Shown in pieces: positions 12,277 through 23,596 of a stretch of DNA of 64,000 nucleotides (within the stretch, counting starts at the first letter, position 1; each line of letters opens with the position of its first letter). Under the pieces are notes generated by a model that did not search any database, was not told where the DNA came from, and saw nothing but the letters and a program-made list of their open reading frames with translations. Source of the stretch: Druceiella hillmani (Eukaryota > Arthropoda > Insecta > Lepidoptera > Hepialidae); NCBI GenBank assembly GCA_039881145.1, contig JAYKKI010000095.1, positions 1,415,001-1,479,000 on the forward strand. Reading direction: 5' to 3'. Position numbers and translations under genes: made by a program.

Positions 12277-13700
12277 CGCCAATGAATATTGAAAAAAAAA
12301 TAGGTGGAGAAAGAACCCCTCCTTGAAGCACACCAGCTGATAAATCCGTCAATCCAAATAACGTATCTAAAGACTTCATAGATTATCGACGCATCTGAAG
12401 ACATCAAGATATATTCAAAGATTTCAGACAAGTTAGCAAAATATCAAAAGTCAACGGAGTTAAATGCACTGCTAAAGCCAAGGAGTACAAGTGAGTTGAG
12501 TGTTATTCATGACTAAACGTACATCATCAGTAATTTTCACTAATTATGTTGAGGTACAATGGCCGGTTTAGAAACTAAATTGAAGTGGATTTAGATATTT
12601 GCAAACATTAAGATATCGAACAAGTTGGGCATGGACTATGCGCTCAAAGACTTTCGATAGAAGTGGTAGTATGGAAACGGGTCGAGAGTCTTTAGGATTT
12701 ACAGGCGACGGTATCTTTGGTAAGGGTATTATATACATTTTCTTCTATCCAGAAGGGAAAGTGGCAATTCTCAGAGATGTGTTAAATATGTCAGTAATAA
12801 CAGGGTTTATAATATCTAATATAAGCTTAAGGACTTTAATACTTAGGCCATCGCATCCCATAGAATTGGTTTTTATCGCCAGAAGATTGATGTTAACATC
12901 CATATCACAGATATTATTAAATGTGAATTCGTGGTTAGAACGGAGAGAATGCATTATCTTTAATGTTTCGGACTTAATAGTTGGATCAAGTAATATAGAA
13001 CATAAAAACATAGCTTAGCAAAGAAAGAGTTCAAAGTATTAAGGTCAAGCTAGCAATACCCATCAGTATGAGAATTACCAACTCTTTGAATGCCAAGGAA
13101 CTTCCAAATGTTTAAGGAAGAGCATTTGTGTAAGGAGTGGAGATGTAATGCTTTTTAGCATCCCTACACATTTGTGTACATATGTTCCTAAGTGCTCTAA
13201 ATGTCTCCCATATTGAAGGACTGGTGTTCGCTTTATATCTGACTTTGGCTCGACTGCACAAATATCTTTTTTGATGGAGTTTAAGCCATGGGACTGCCTC
13301 TCTTTTAATTTTTACTGATTTAAGGGATACATGCTTATCAAACAACTTGATGATACAGTTGTTAAATTCAACAACTCTTTCATGAACCGTTCCCATGGTT
13401 AAAATACTTAACCAATCAATGAGCTTGGCATCCTCAAGCAAACAATACAAATTAATAATGACAAAGCTACGAAAATTGGAAATATTAAGAGATGGCTAAG
13501 GACTAGGCAACTTATAGGGCAGGTAAATTACGTCACGGTGTGAGAACCCAGGAGCTGGAAATTGGCCGTAAAAACATACACTTTTGGAGGAGGATATAAT
13601 TGAAAGATCAAGAAGGGAATGATAATTTACCTTGTTGAAGGTAAAGGACGGAAAATGGTGAGCTTTCCAGCATTACAAATGTCCCAAAGCTGTACACTTC

Positions 13701-14829
13701 TCATATCATTACATAACTCCTAGCATCATAAATGAAATAGTCATGAATAGCATCATAAATGAAATAGTAACTAATTATTTTTATCAGAACCGCAACTTTG
13801 GCAGTGATGTTTGCAGAGGCGGTTGAGAATCGTTACATAGTTATTTAATATTTTCCACTAGTTTGATACAGTGAAGGAATAATAGCCACATTCTTTTTTA
13901 CAAGCTGTACTGAGCAACCAGAAATTATCTGATGTATAAAACAATACCTTATAAATATTTATTTACAAATTTTAAATGGGGCAAATCGAGTAACTGAAAA
14001 ATTTCAATTTTGTTTGCATATACTGGGTAATACTATCATTTAAAAATTATAGTTACGAAAATAAAATAAAATTATAATTTTGAGTAGTTTATCTCTAGAA
14101 ATTACACAAAAAGGTCTGTGACTACTTCTGCGAAATTACAGAACCTTAAGCTTTAAAAACAGCAGAGTTTCTGGAAGCCTACTTAACAATTATTGAAAAA
14201 CCGTAATATTTTACGAAACTTACAACATATTACGCTTATAAAAGGTACACTAGGCAATATATTTTTACAGTAAAATGAATTTTAATATCTGTAAATGATT
14301 CAATAGAAGTAATACATATCTTTCAAGTTCCATTTGTATTTAAAAGGATTTTTTTTATATTCTTTAACGCCAAATTTATGAATTATCGTTTTTATTCTTT
14401 ATTATATAACTTTATTTGATCTCTTGTAAATATGTTTTATGTCGATTAAATTAGCTCTAACAAGATAAAAAATATTCACACGAATAAATTTAAACAAAAC
14501 GTGTCTTTGTTTACAAACTCAACAATTTTGCTAGGAAGATTTATGTACTAGCTTTTGCATATCGAAATACTAGTTTAGGTTCAATATGTATCTCTACAAA
14601 GTTAACTTCAATATTTATTTAAGTTTAAAAAAAGGAACATTAAATTAACATTATGAATTTAAATTGATTCAAAAAATGTTGATAAAATATTATTATTTAA
14701 AAGAAAATGTATAAAAAGATTGAAAATAATCACAACAAAAAATTAATAACATGAATAAAAATTAATAAAAAACACTAGAATTAAAGATAAATATAAACTA
14801 ATCATTATTGAAAAATTAATCATTTACGA
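13701..14829. other. AT-rich interval, nothing recognised
   Basis: Contains a 27-bp-period tandem duplicate at 13721-13767 (tagcatcataaatgaaatag twice). No coding frame or transposon end was identified. Confidence 0.5.
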
Positions 14830-14831
14830 AG

Positions 14832-15070
14832 AAAAAGTTTGACTGGGATAAAGAACTAGCGAATAGTCGACAAAAAGGAATAGATTATTATAATTATCAA
14901 TAAGACGAGGTTATCAGCATTAAAACGGGCTATGGGAATATAAAAGAGCGCAGAGTTGCAAGTCGATCTTGTGGTTATACGAGACTACGGTTTTCTCGCA
15001 ATATCTGAGCAATCGTATCAATCATGATGAATATTGCACAGCACTGTTGTTCCTAGTTCATTACGCCTGC
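14832..15070 (-). pseudogene. LINE ORF2 C-terminal fragment (diverged copy)
   Basis: Minus-strand translation gives LGTTVLCNIHHD, DCSDIARK, RSTCNSALF, IARFNADNL. It parallels the better copy at 47026-47304 residue by residue, but with a stop and a frameshift. The spacing of the motifs matches the C-terminal region that follows the thumb in jockey/CR1-like ORF2 proteins. The duplicated block starts at about the 3' end of this fragment. Confidence 0.55.
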
Positions 15071-15432
15071 TGTGTAGCTAAACGTATTTAAACAGGAAAT
15101 TTGCTTTAGCGTAATCACTTTTAAGCATGAAAGGTGTCTCATATGGAAGTATGTAAAAAAAATGTTGTCTTTATAATATTACATAAATGAATATAATAGC
15201 CCCAATGGTATTTTAAATACAGTTTCCGCCCTGTAAGCCCAGCCGGTTTAAATTTCCCATTTGCGTAACTATCTTAAAATATCAAACAGTAGGTATTTGT
15301 AACGTTTTAAATTTTATTGTGAAGAAATTGTATTCACATCTATAATGCAACGTAATAAATATAGCTCTTATACCAATGCCTTCATTTAATTTAAGATATA
15401 TCAACATAGATCAATATTTTCGATATACATAT

Positions 15433-15436
<4 letters not shown>

Positions 15437-15507
<71 letters not shown>
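15437..15507. repeat. (CA)n/(TA)n microsatellite
   Basis: TA units, about eight CA units, then a long TA run. It is absent from the homologous place in the second copy near 47600. Confidence 0.95.
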
Positions 15508-15509
<2 letters not shown>

Positions 15510-17555
15510 CACGATCAGTTACTTCGAAATATATCCATCGATTTCAAAGATACTTTTCCATTGATTTTACGGGTATGCTGATTCCTCCCCATATTATTTT
15601 GATAGTAATGGACGGGTATACGGCGTCATATACTTTAAAAGAACTTTGTATTTCTTCGTACGAAATTCTTACCTTTTAAAGAAACTTCAGGCAAATGAAT
15701 TTATTCTGAATTTTTCCCCATCAACTAAAGATATAAAAAATAATTTCTCTTATTGCTGCTTATGTTTAAGATAGCCATTATTTATGTTACGCTACGAAAA
15801 GGAACATGATTAAAAATGCTTATTTTGTTAAGATTGTTAACCATATATAAAATGTTTTATTTCCTTTCGTACCTACACACTGGAAGACAAACATCTCCTA
15901 AACTCCCACAAAAAATATCAAACCCTTGTATTTTCTACAACAAGGGCACGCGGTCCCAAAAATAAGTAAAACCTCACCTGACCAAATACTTCACCTACTT
16001 ATATCTCATTCCATTTGCACCCTTTTCAGCTGTCGCTCCGACATGCCCCTAAACGCTTTAAAATAAAAGTATGCGCAGTATTTTCTCGTGTGTTTACGTG
16101 GAGTGTTAAATGGAAAACCCGCGATTATCTTAACTAAACACCACACTATAACAGCGGCCCCTAATATGACAAAGTTAATAAAAAGTTTCGGTTCGTAGGT
16201 GGCACGGACGGCGTCCGCTAATTGCAATACGTATCCTTATTTGTTTGAATTTGCGGAGCGCTCGTTTAATTCAGCGACACCGCCGGAGTCTTTGATACAA
16301 ATTTTATTCAATTATTGCTTTGTCCTTTTGTCGGCTAGTACTCTGTGTTTTATGGTATTTTTCCTATGTTGTAGAGCACTGGGTCAGATTTAATTGTGAT
16401 TATTAAAAAATAACCATACTTAAATCTGCTCCATGATAATGAATGAATAACGCAGAACAAGTGTCAAGTCAAGAAGAACTCGCCCTACGATGGTTACACA
16501 TTTTTTCCCACTTATGAACATAATTAATTTTAATATTTTACGACGTAAATGTATTGAATACTGTAAACAATACATAAATTAAAACATGGTGCACATTTTA
16601 AAAAATTATAATTTAGGATTTTAGTTTTAATTCTTCTTCAACCTTTGCATAAACTTATGAAAATTAAATTTCTTCATAATTTTATGTTGAGTAGTTTCGG
16701 TAATGAGAATATTTTTTTTTAATTTTTGAGTACGTCTTTAAAGGTATATTACCTTAAATTATACCCTATCTTCAACTTAATCATAGCTATATCGTTATTT
16801 CGTACAAAGTTACCTAACTGCCCTAATTTATGCCCGTCGACATAGTAACTTGAAAATTGAAGCTTGCATAACTCAGAATTTATTTAAATGACTGAATTGT
16901 AAAAAAGAAGACGAAAAGATGTAAACATTGAACGACCAATTTTAGGTAAAATAGCTAAAAGTCTCTTTTCCAAACATAATTTTTGATTAGCAATAAAATA
17001 GAATGAAATCTTAGTGTCAAATTAAAACTATCCCCTTACTTTTGAATTTGAGTTAATATATTATTTAAGTATGTATTCGTCATGTTTTAAATTCGTTTTA
17101 TCACAAATTGTTTTTAATCATAATTTTGTGTTAAGTTTTCGACTAGTCATAAGAGTAAAGGAAAAGGTACATCTAATATGTACTTGGGTTAGTACTTGGG
17201 TTGTTAAAAAACGTACTCCTAGATATTATACTTCTAATTATATGTTCTATATAATTTGGAGAATGGTGAAAGAAAGAAGCTTTATTTGAAATAAACCTTC
17301 ATTGGCGACCTTTAAGTCATTCTGTCACGTTAAAATTGTGTAACGCTCGAGAGAAGAAGTACCGAAGTTATCCGAACGAGAGCGGAACTAACCGAGCGCT
17401 ACCAATATGGCGACGGAGAATTTCAGAAAATATATTATAAACAAATAACTAACATGAACCTTTAAAGAAGTTTCATATTACCTGCAAATTTAATGAGATT
17501 ATTGTAATATATTTAGTCATATGTTCTATTCTAGGATAATTAAAATATTTTATAC

Positions 17556-18250
17556 GGAGAAATCTCTAATAATATTATTTAATAAAGATAAAAAAAGACT
17601 GCGATATCGGTGACATTCAAACGTGCTATTTTCTATAGAAATATACCCTAAAGTGTATAGGTTTTGATTTATTTGCGAGTATCGAAATATGCCATATTTC
17701 TAGGTTTCTTCTTGATGACATTGACATTGAAGCTTTTTATTGTATTAAAGCTCCAAGAAGATATAGACATAAGTATTTTATATTAATTATATAAAATTAA
17801 TTATCTTATCCATTTTTGCTTTTTACTCTCAATATAAAAAATATATATATATATATATATATAAATATAACAAGATTTTCCCACGGATCACGCTAACAAG
17901 AACGATAACATGTTTACACGCAACAGGGTCATGTACAACTGGCTATGCGAAAGATTCAATGCCAGTCGACTGCCCGATCGATGTCAATGCATCAGAAGAA
18001 ATTCTTATGCATTGACATCGATCGGGCCTTATGAGCACATTAAGCACCCGCTCAAGTTCCTTACAATTACTCAAGAAGACCCTTGTTAATTCTAAACTAT
18101 CCATCCTTGTGGTTACACGAAAATGACAATTTTTATCTTTATTAAATAATTATATAAAATTTAAAAAAATAAATATATATATATATATATAAATATATAT
18201 ATAATTATATAAATTTAATTATAACTATTTTATAAATAAAATTATATATA
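17556..18250. other. Left flank of mariner-1: TA arrays and a hairpin
   Basis: TA runs at about 17839-17862 and 18171-18203. A GC-richer island at 17880-18130 between them carries the hairpin at 17972-18027. No coding frame; the island may be a small non-autonomous element, but I found no matching terminal repeats. Confidence 0.5.
17972..18027. repeat. Perfect 21-bp inverted repeat, 14-base loop
   Basis: Arms 17972-17992 and 18007-18027 are exact reverse complements (outer end gcccgatcgatg). The loop cagaagaaattctt is partly self-complementary. The arms are GC-rich compared with the surroundings, so it is a very stable hairpin. Confidence 0.95.
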
Positions 18251-18349
18251 CAGGCTGTCCAGATTTCAATGTTTGAAAAATTGTAAAAAAAAACTACACC
18301 TCTAATACAAAGTAGGTTTATTTTAACTTTATAACAACAAATGCGGATT

Positions 18350-19389
18350 TCATTTTTTAAAAACTACGTTTTCCAAATGGCGGCCATCGAGTCTAACACA
18401 CTCTTCGAGTCTAGCACGCATGTTTTCAAAAACGCGTTTGCAGAGCGACTAGGGTATCCTACTGACTTCGGCTGTAATATTTTCTTTAAGTTGTGTCACG
18501 GTGCTCGGATTTGTTTTGTAAACAACGGATTTTAAGTATCCCCATAAGAAAAAGTCACATGGGCTTAAATCGGGTGACCTAGATGGCCACGGTACGGTAC
18601 CGTTCCGGATATGTTTTTTTCTGGAAATAACTGCCGCACTGCATTCATGGACACATTAGCAGTGTGAGCTGTGGCCCCGTCCTGCTGGAACCATGTGTTT
18701 TGGTTGAAGGATGAACTATTCTGTAGTTCTACTCTGAAAAAGTAATTTAACATCTGGACATATCTCTCCGAATTCACAGTTACAGTTTGGCCACATGATC
18801 ACTAAGCCAGACATGGCACACCAGAATGATATTTTAGTTTTCTGTAAAGGCTCTTGATGCATTTGTCTTGGGTTGTGGACATCCCAGTAATGAAAGTTCT
18901 GCTTATTCACATATCCTCCAATGTGAAAGTGAGCTTCGTCACTTAAGAATATGTTGCCCATCCGGGTAGCAGTACGAAATCTCAACAACATCACCTCCGC
19001 GTAAGTTTTTCTTAATTCAAAATCAGAATCGTGTAAATCTTGAACAATTTGAATTTTATATGGATGGCACTTGAGCTTTTTTTGCATTATTACCTGTAAA
19101 GTTGATTTCGGAATTCCCAATATCGATGAACGTGTGAAACCATAACAGGCTCGACATTTTCATCCGTGGCTACCAACGGTGTAGGTCCTGGCCTGGGCCT
19201 ATTTAATATTGATCCCGTAGCTCTGAACCTTGCTACCCATGACTGAATGAGGTTGATCGATGGTCCATCACGTAATCGACGAATACTGTAACGATTATTA
19301 AATCGACGGCGTCCTACAGACAGCGAAAATCCACTCGAAATGTAACCCTCAACGGCAAAAGCGCGGTGCTCTCAACTCCACTGTTCCAT
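18350..19389 (-). pseudogene. mariner transposase, DD41D spacing, broken
   Basis: Reads from an ATG at 19389 (MEQWS, then TGA as codon 6) to a stop at 18350-18352, about 346 codons, the usual mariner length. Order: N-terminal helix-turn-helix region (SIRRLRDGPSINLIQSWVAR, then RPGPTP), IPKSTLQVIM, first catalytic D in FLSDEAHFH (about 18940), second D in WFQQDGATAHTA (18679-18681), third D in SPDLSPCDFFLWG (18554-18556). The second and third D codons are 125 bases apart, one base short of 41 intervening residues, so the ancestor was DD41D (rosa-like spacing) with a 1-base deletion. Frameshifts lie near 19140, 18760 and 18600, and an in-frame stop follows AEVSRIP. Inactive. Confidence 0.9.
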
Positions 19390-19405
19390 GGCTCGCACCT
19401 CGCTC

Positions 19406-19450
19406 GATTTCAAAGTTTGAACAAACTATGTTTGTTCAAACTTTGAAATC
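19406..19450. repeat. Perfect 21-bp hairpin, 3-base loop, at mariner-1 right end
   Basis: Arms 19406-19426 and 19430-19450 are exact reverse complements around tat. It lies just inside the right TIR. The left end keeps only a partial match (tttcaatgtttgaa), so the hairpin is asymmetric. Confidence 0.95.
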
Positions 19451-19464
19451 TGCCACTGGACAGC

Positions 19465-19467
<3 letters not shown>

Positions 19468-19552
<85 letters not shown>

Positions 19553-19570
19553 ATTTGTGTGTGTGTGTAT
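19468..19570. repeat. (TA)n/(TG)n microsatellite
   Basis: A long TA run with TG interruptions that abuts the right TIR of mariner-1 and ends in about six TG units. Confidence 0.95.
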
Positions 19571-19949
19571 TTAACTTGTTTGTGAATTTACATAAGTCAA
19601 AATATTAGTTGTGATAGTATAATTCTACGAATATCATTGTAGATTTATGACACAAGGAATAACCGCTAATAGAGCTAAGGTAATAATATTACCAGCTTAT
19701 TTCTTTTAGTATATATATAAAACAAGTCGTATTTTTTAAAATTACTCTAATTTTTTTCCTACCTCGAAAGGAAAGAAGAAACCCGTACCTTTGTTTTTCA
19801 GGAACGCGTGGATGAATCAAGTTGAAACTAATACTTACGTCCACAGTCCCTTGGAGTTGTAAAAAAATCAAGTTTCAAGTCGACGAGATCAAGAATAACC
19901 TAAAAATACATATTTTGACACTCGCAAGTAAATGAGCCTTAGTACTTAT

Positions 19950-20280
19950 AGGGTACTCTCCGTTGACCTAGAATCATGAATGTGAAGAAACAAGGTCTCA
20001 CAGCAATAGTAAAGAAAATAATTTAAAAATAGCTAATTCATGTTTATATATTGATATATTCCGTATGCGTTTACGTCGTGTATAAATTGTATTTTAAATT
20101 AATAGGAATACTATGAATATTTTAACATTATATTTACACATTTAACATTTTAACATTATATTAACAATGTATTTACATTACATTTTGCCTATATGTATAT
20201 GGAATGCTAGTAGTACGAGTTCTACTCGTGCTTGACAGGTTTCTTTTATACTTATTTGTTCAACGCTCTGTTTATATTTG
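19950..20280 (+). repeat. Dispersed repeat, pairs with 33755-34020
   Basis: Shares ordered anchors with 33755-34020: gtctcacagcaatagtaaag versus gtcctacagcacaagtaaag at the left, and ctactcgtgcttgacag versus ctactcgaacttgacag at the right, with AT-rich sequence between. Same orientation. Identity unknown. Confidence 0.55.
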
Positions 20281-20317
20281 GCACACCGTCGAGGATTTTT
20301 TATTAATTATCCTAAAG

Positions 20318-20351
20318 TGTGTGTTTGTGTGTGTGTGTGTATGTGTGTGTT
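20318..20351. repeat. (GT)n microsatellite
   Basis: About fifteen GT units with single-base interruptions. Confidence 0.9.
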
Positions 20352-21476
20352 TCGGAAATACTTTAAAAGCTCAATAGTATATAATACTTTAATTCAAACG
20401 TCGACAATATACAGACAATAACCCCAGAGAGGGAAGATTGCAACGACGGTAGGTAAAGAATATTCCATTGGATGGCAGCGATTAGGGTGATTTGTTTCAT
20501 TGATTGAAAATTCAAAAAATGGGTCAGAGTCACAACTTAAAATTGCAAAAAAATGTTTTCGCATTCTTCATAAAAAACCTTTTAATTTGATATTCCACAT
20601 GATACTTAAAGTGAGAAAAAAATTTATTCAAGATCTGTATTTACCTCCTATTTAATTGTTTTACGCATATTTTTAAAAAGTTGATGGTGTAAAGTATATG
20701 TAAAAATAAAATAGGTAAATAAGATGTATTACTGGGTCAACTTTCAAGTTATTACATTACATAGTTTCTGAGAAAATCTGTCTTGAAAATAGAAAAATGT
20801 AAATATTCGTAGACATAATAGGGAACATTTCAAAAATTATTATATCTAGAACCATCGCCATAATTTTCCTACAGTCTTTCCTCAAATTTTGAAAACGCAT
20901 ATTTTTTCGTACTTATAGGTTGAGTAATTTATAAATAAAAGAGTGCGGGATGTTATCACGATGTTTGGACTATATCTCTGAAGTTATAATACCAAAAATT
21001 ATGAAACAATGTTTTTGAGAGCCATATTTGCAATTTAAAAAAATTTGTAATATAATTTTTCCTCCCTAAAATTTCAAAATATATTTTTGAATTTTACCTT
21101 TTGTCATATATTCGAGTTAATATATTTTATTACTGTGTCATATCGTAATTTTCCAAATAAAGCTGTTTCGATGAAAAATAGCCATGACTATCACATGGAC
21201 AGACATGTAAGTGATCTTATAAGTATTCCATTTCTACTTTTAAAGCATGGAACCCTAAAAATTACTACTAAATACCACGTAGTAAATGGTCTCATAAATA
21301 GTATTTCCGTCTTAATAATATTACCCTCCATTTTCACTTCTCTTTAGCTCGTACCGTGAAAATGTAATTTACGAACATTTAATGGTAGATAAAAAGTCCT
21401 ATTAAAACATTTACAAAATTTAAATTTTTATCTTTTGGAAGGGAAAATATATTGCTACCGTGTAAAATACTTTTAA

Positions 21477-21478
<2 letters not shown>
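20352..21478. other. AT-rich interval, nothing recognised
   Basis: No domain, no transposon end and no clear partner elsewhere in the window. Open frames here are short and AT-driven. Confidence 0.5.

Positions 21479-21530
<52 letters not shown>
21479..21530. repeat. (AT)n microsatellite
   Basis: About 26 uninterrupted AT units directly left of D1 block b. The partner block at 53295 has none, so it is specific to this copy. Confidence 0.97.
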
Positions 21531-21534
<4 letters not shown>

Positions 21535-21536
21535 AG

Positions 21537-22800
21537 TCTGCGTTACTTATTGCAAATCGATTCTTCCATGGGACTTAATAAAATTATTAGACTAGCTTAA
21601 AAATAGATTTCGCCGCATAAATTATAAACTTTCGCAAATTTCGTCCGATCCATACAGGAAGAGATGGCCAAATTTGCATAAAATGTTTACGGCTGTTATA
21701 AGTTTGCGAGTCTGTTTTTGGTAACGGATAAAGTTTTCAACATTTTGCCCCGTCAAAACAGTGTTTTGGGATATTTGCTCAGTAACGGTCATGCGTTGTC
21801 GGCGTTTGTCGTTATTCTGGAAACAACTTTGAAATCTTCAAGCCGCACGATAGACTGGCACAATGATGGCGGCTCTGTGACGCAAAAGGATATAAAGGCT
21901 TGTGCCAATATTTGGATACGGTAACCCTATTGCTAGACACGTGGTGTTTTATGAAATGTTTTGTGTTTAGGATTTGTGCGAGGAGAAAATGTGACGCGCT
22001 GAACATAATCTTTAAAACAATTATTCTGTCTTAGAACACTAACCCTAGGCAATTGACACTGTATGATAAGTTTCGTTAGGTTCGTTATTTTTTGTTTGTG
22101 TTTGGTTCGTTATCTTTAATATGTAATTATTTTCACATCGTTTTAGTAGTTTTTTGTTTGCTTTTTTTGTGTTGGCTTTACTTTTTGTATAAAGGAGAAA
22201 ATTATTTATACAAAACTGAATTTCTACCTTCGTATAAAGGAGAAAATTATTTATACAAAACTGAATTTATAAATTCGACTAATTTAACTAGAGCTTTGGA
22301 ATATTGCACGCGTGTTTAAGTTCGGCAGTTCAGTATAGTATGTCTAGTATCGTTATATATCCAATATGGCGGACGTTCCGAGATGGAGAATCGATTCTTT
22401 TTTCACAACCACGCCTGATGTGAATATCAAATAAAAAGGCGTGTAAAATGCAAATAACTATGTGGCGTTTTTCTCATTTAGTACACATAACTTTTACAAA
22501 AAAGTATTGTTTTTCACTTACTTTTCAATCATATTCCGTACTAAAATAAAAAAAAGAATACTTATGGAATCAAATCTCGGTGTAAGACTGTGTGTCTGTT
22601 CCAGCTTATTGTTTTATTGATCAAGGAACATACAAAACTATTTTCTAATATTGTTGTGGATATATGGAAAATCAGCTTTCTATGTCATTATATTTCTATG
22701 CTTTCACATCAGCTTTATAATTACGACATGCATATATGTCTGTTATAGCTTATTTTATTTTTGACCAAGCAACATGGAAAGCTGATTTACTACGAATAGT
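21537..22800 (+). repeat. Dispersed duplication D1, block b (pairs with 53295-54300)
   Basis: Strong direct homology to 53295-54300, roughly 80 percent by eye over the first 500 bases (attcttccatgggactta, ggataaagtttt, gatataaaggcttgtg, tggatacggtaaccct). It follows block a in both places at a similar distance (6.7 versus 6.3 kb), which supports one larger event. The core (about 21650-22010) is richer in GC and CpG than its surroundings and contains a conserved TATA-like gatataaa at about 21888. The frame at 21718-21924 is not kept open in the partner, so coding is unlikely. A local duplicate of about 137 bp (about 22598 and 22735) is specific to this copy. Confidence 0.8.
22187..22276. repeat. 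Tandem duplication, 45-bp period, two copies
   Basis: The unit begins gtataaaggagaaaatt and is repeated exactly over about 40 bases. It lies inside D1 block b and is not seen in the partner. Confidence 0.95.
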
Positions 22801-23547
22801 AATGACCCTAATATAAATGTAAAATATAAATATCAAAATTACCAGTTTTGGTGGTATTTGGGGAGCTGGTCAGGGGAGGTGGAGACTGGTAGTACATATG
22901 AGTACCACTAATCTTTTGTTGTTTTTAATTTCATTGTGAAGGAACGAAGATTTAAATGACAATTGTTCACATTGGACCTAACAAAAAATTGTTAAAAAAA
23001 TCTTCAAAAAAACAAGGTTTTTTTCCCCAACTCAAAATATATTGGAATATTAAATAAAGGTTTGTTAAATGGGCATTTTCCAGCAGCTTACACATTAGAG
23101 TATTTGATTTAAATGGACAATGGGACCTTATCGCTTTTCATATATACTTTTTCATATTATGTAGCAATTGAGAGGTAATGATTACCTATTAAGATACCAG
23201 TGCAGCTCTAGTTGACAGGTTGGTTATCGATGAATTAACATCACCGATTGAAAAATCCTTAGCATTTTATGCCTAATTCGGGTACTTCATTTAAAACGTT
23301 AAATACTATTTCAAGTTCATCTGTGACGATCTGGCAAACTGCTTTATACATTTAACTTTGTTCAATATTTTGAATATTTTGTTTGATTTTATGAATTGAA
23401 AACATTTTCAAAATTACTTATTTTAAAATACTGTAAGATAATAAGCGGAAGAGACATAAGCTAAATCATTATAGGTATGATCATTTTTGTGAATTATGGC
23501 TTCACAGCTTTTTTTATTGTGGTTCTTGAAATATAAGAACGAATTTT

Positions 23548-23596
23548 CGAATCAATATTTTCTCAAAAAATCATTTTTTGAGAAAATATTGAATCG
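23548..23596. repeat. 23-bp hairpin, 3-base loop
   Basis: Arms 23548-23570 and 23574-23596 are reverse complements with one mismatch, around tca. AT-rich, with no transposon ends beside it. Confidence 0.93.

Larger units (their letters stand above)
11812..13690 (-). pseudogene. Dead non-LTR retrotransposon ORF2 (endonuclease end, reverse transcriptase)
   Basis: Read leftwards on the minus strand. About 13640-13450 encodes the end of an APE-type endonuclease (NYHSLLDL, then APGFSHRDVIYLPYKL). 13450-13112 is the linker typical of jockey/CR1-like ORF2 (FNNCIIKLFDKHVSLKSVKI, then AVPWLK). 13011-12745 opens the reverse transcriptase (INLLAIKTNSMGCDGLSIKV, ending ATFPSG). About 12720-12560 continues with RPVSILPLLSKVFERIVHAQ, and about 12490-12320 has VLQGGVLS-like remains. 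The catalytic YADD is degraded to stop-T-D-D at 12197-12208. 12000-11812 is thumb sequence (KDLDLLIDQNLS, then VSRRIFSRIL). Several frameshifts and stops make it inactive. Jockey/CR1-like placement is from memory of motif style; no 5' end, poly-A tail or target-site duplication was identified. Confidence 0.88.
14830..17555 (+). repeat. Dispersed duplication D1, block a (pairs with 47026-50530)
   Basis: Homologous in the same orientation to 47026-50530. Anchors are 14840/47055 (gactgggataaagaactag versus actgggatgacaaactaac), 15590/47710, 15950-16380/48040-48420, 16840-16900/49760-49830 and 17290-17560/50240-50530. The best-kept part is a GC-rich patch around 16010-16290. Copy D2 has an extra element (48744-49207); copy D1 has an extra CA/TA array (15437-15507). 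The left end encodes the tail of a LINE on the minus strand. The short frames over the rest are broken in one copy or the other, so I see no conserved protein. Confidence 0.8.
18251..19467 (-). mobile_element. mariner-1, 1217 bp, with TIRs and TA target
   Basis: Bounded by inverted caggctgtccag (18251-18262) and ctggacagcctg (19456-19467), with TA on each side, as for Tc1/mariner insertions. Both ends lie in (TA)n arrays. Total length is typical of mariner. The right inner end carries a perfect hairpin (19406-19450). The only gene is the broken transposase on the minus strand, so the copy is non-autonomous. Confidence 0.92.

Noticed and set aside
12599..13018. 139-codon plus-strand frame
   Set aside because: It is antisense to the well-recognised reverse transcriptase on the minus strand.
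21718..21924. 68-codon frame in D1 block b
   Set aside because: The duplicate at about 53490-53700 breaks the frame, so protein constraint is not supported.
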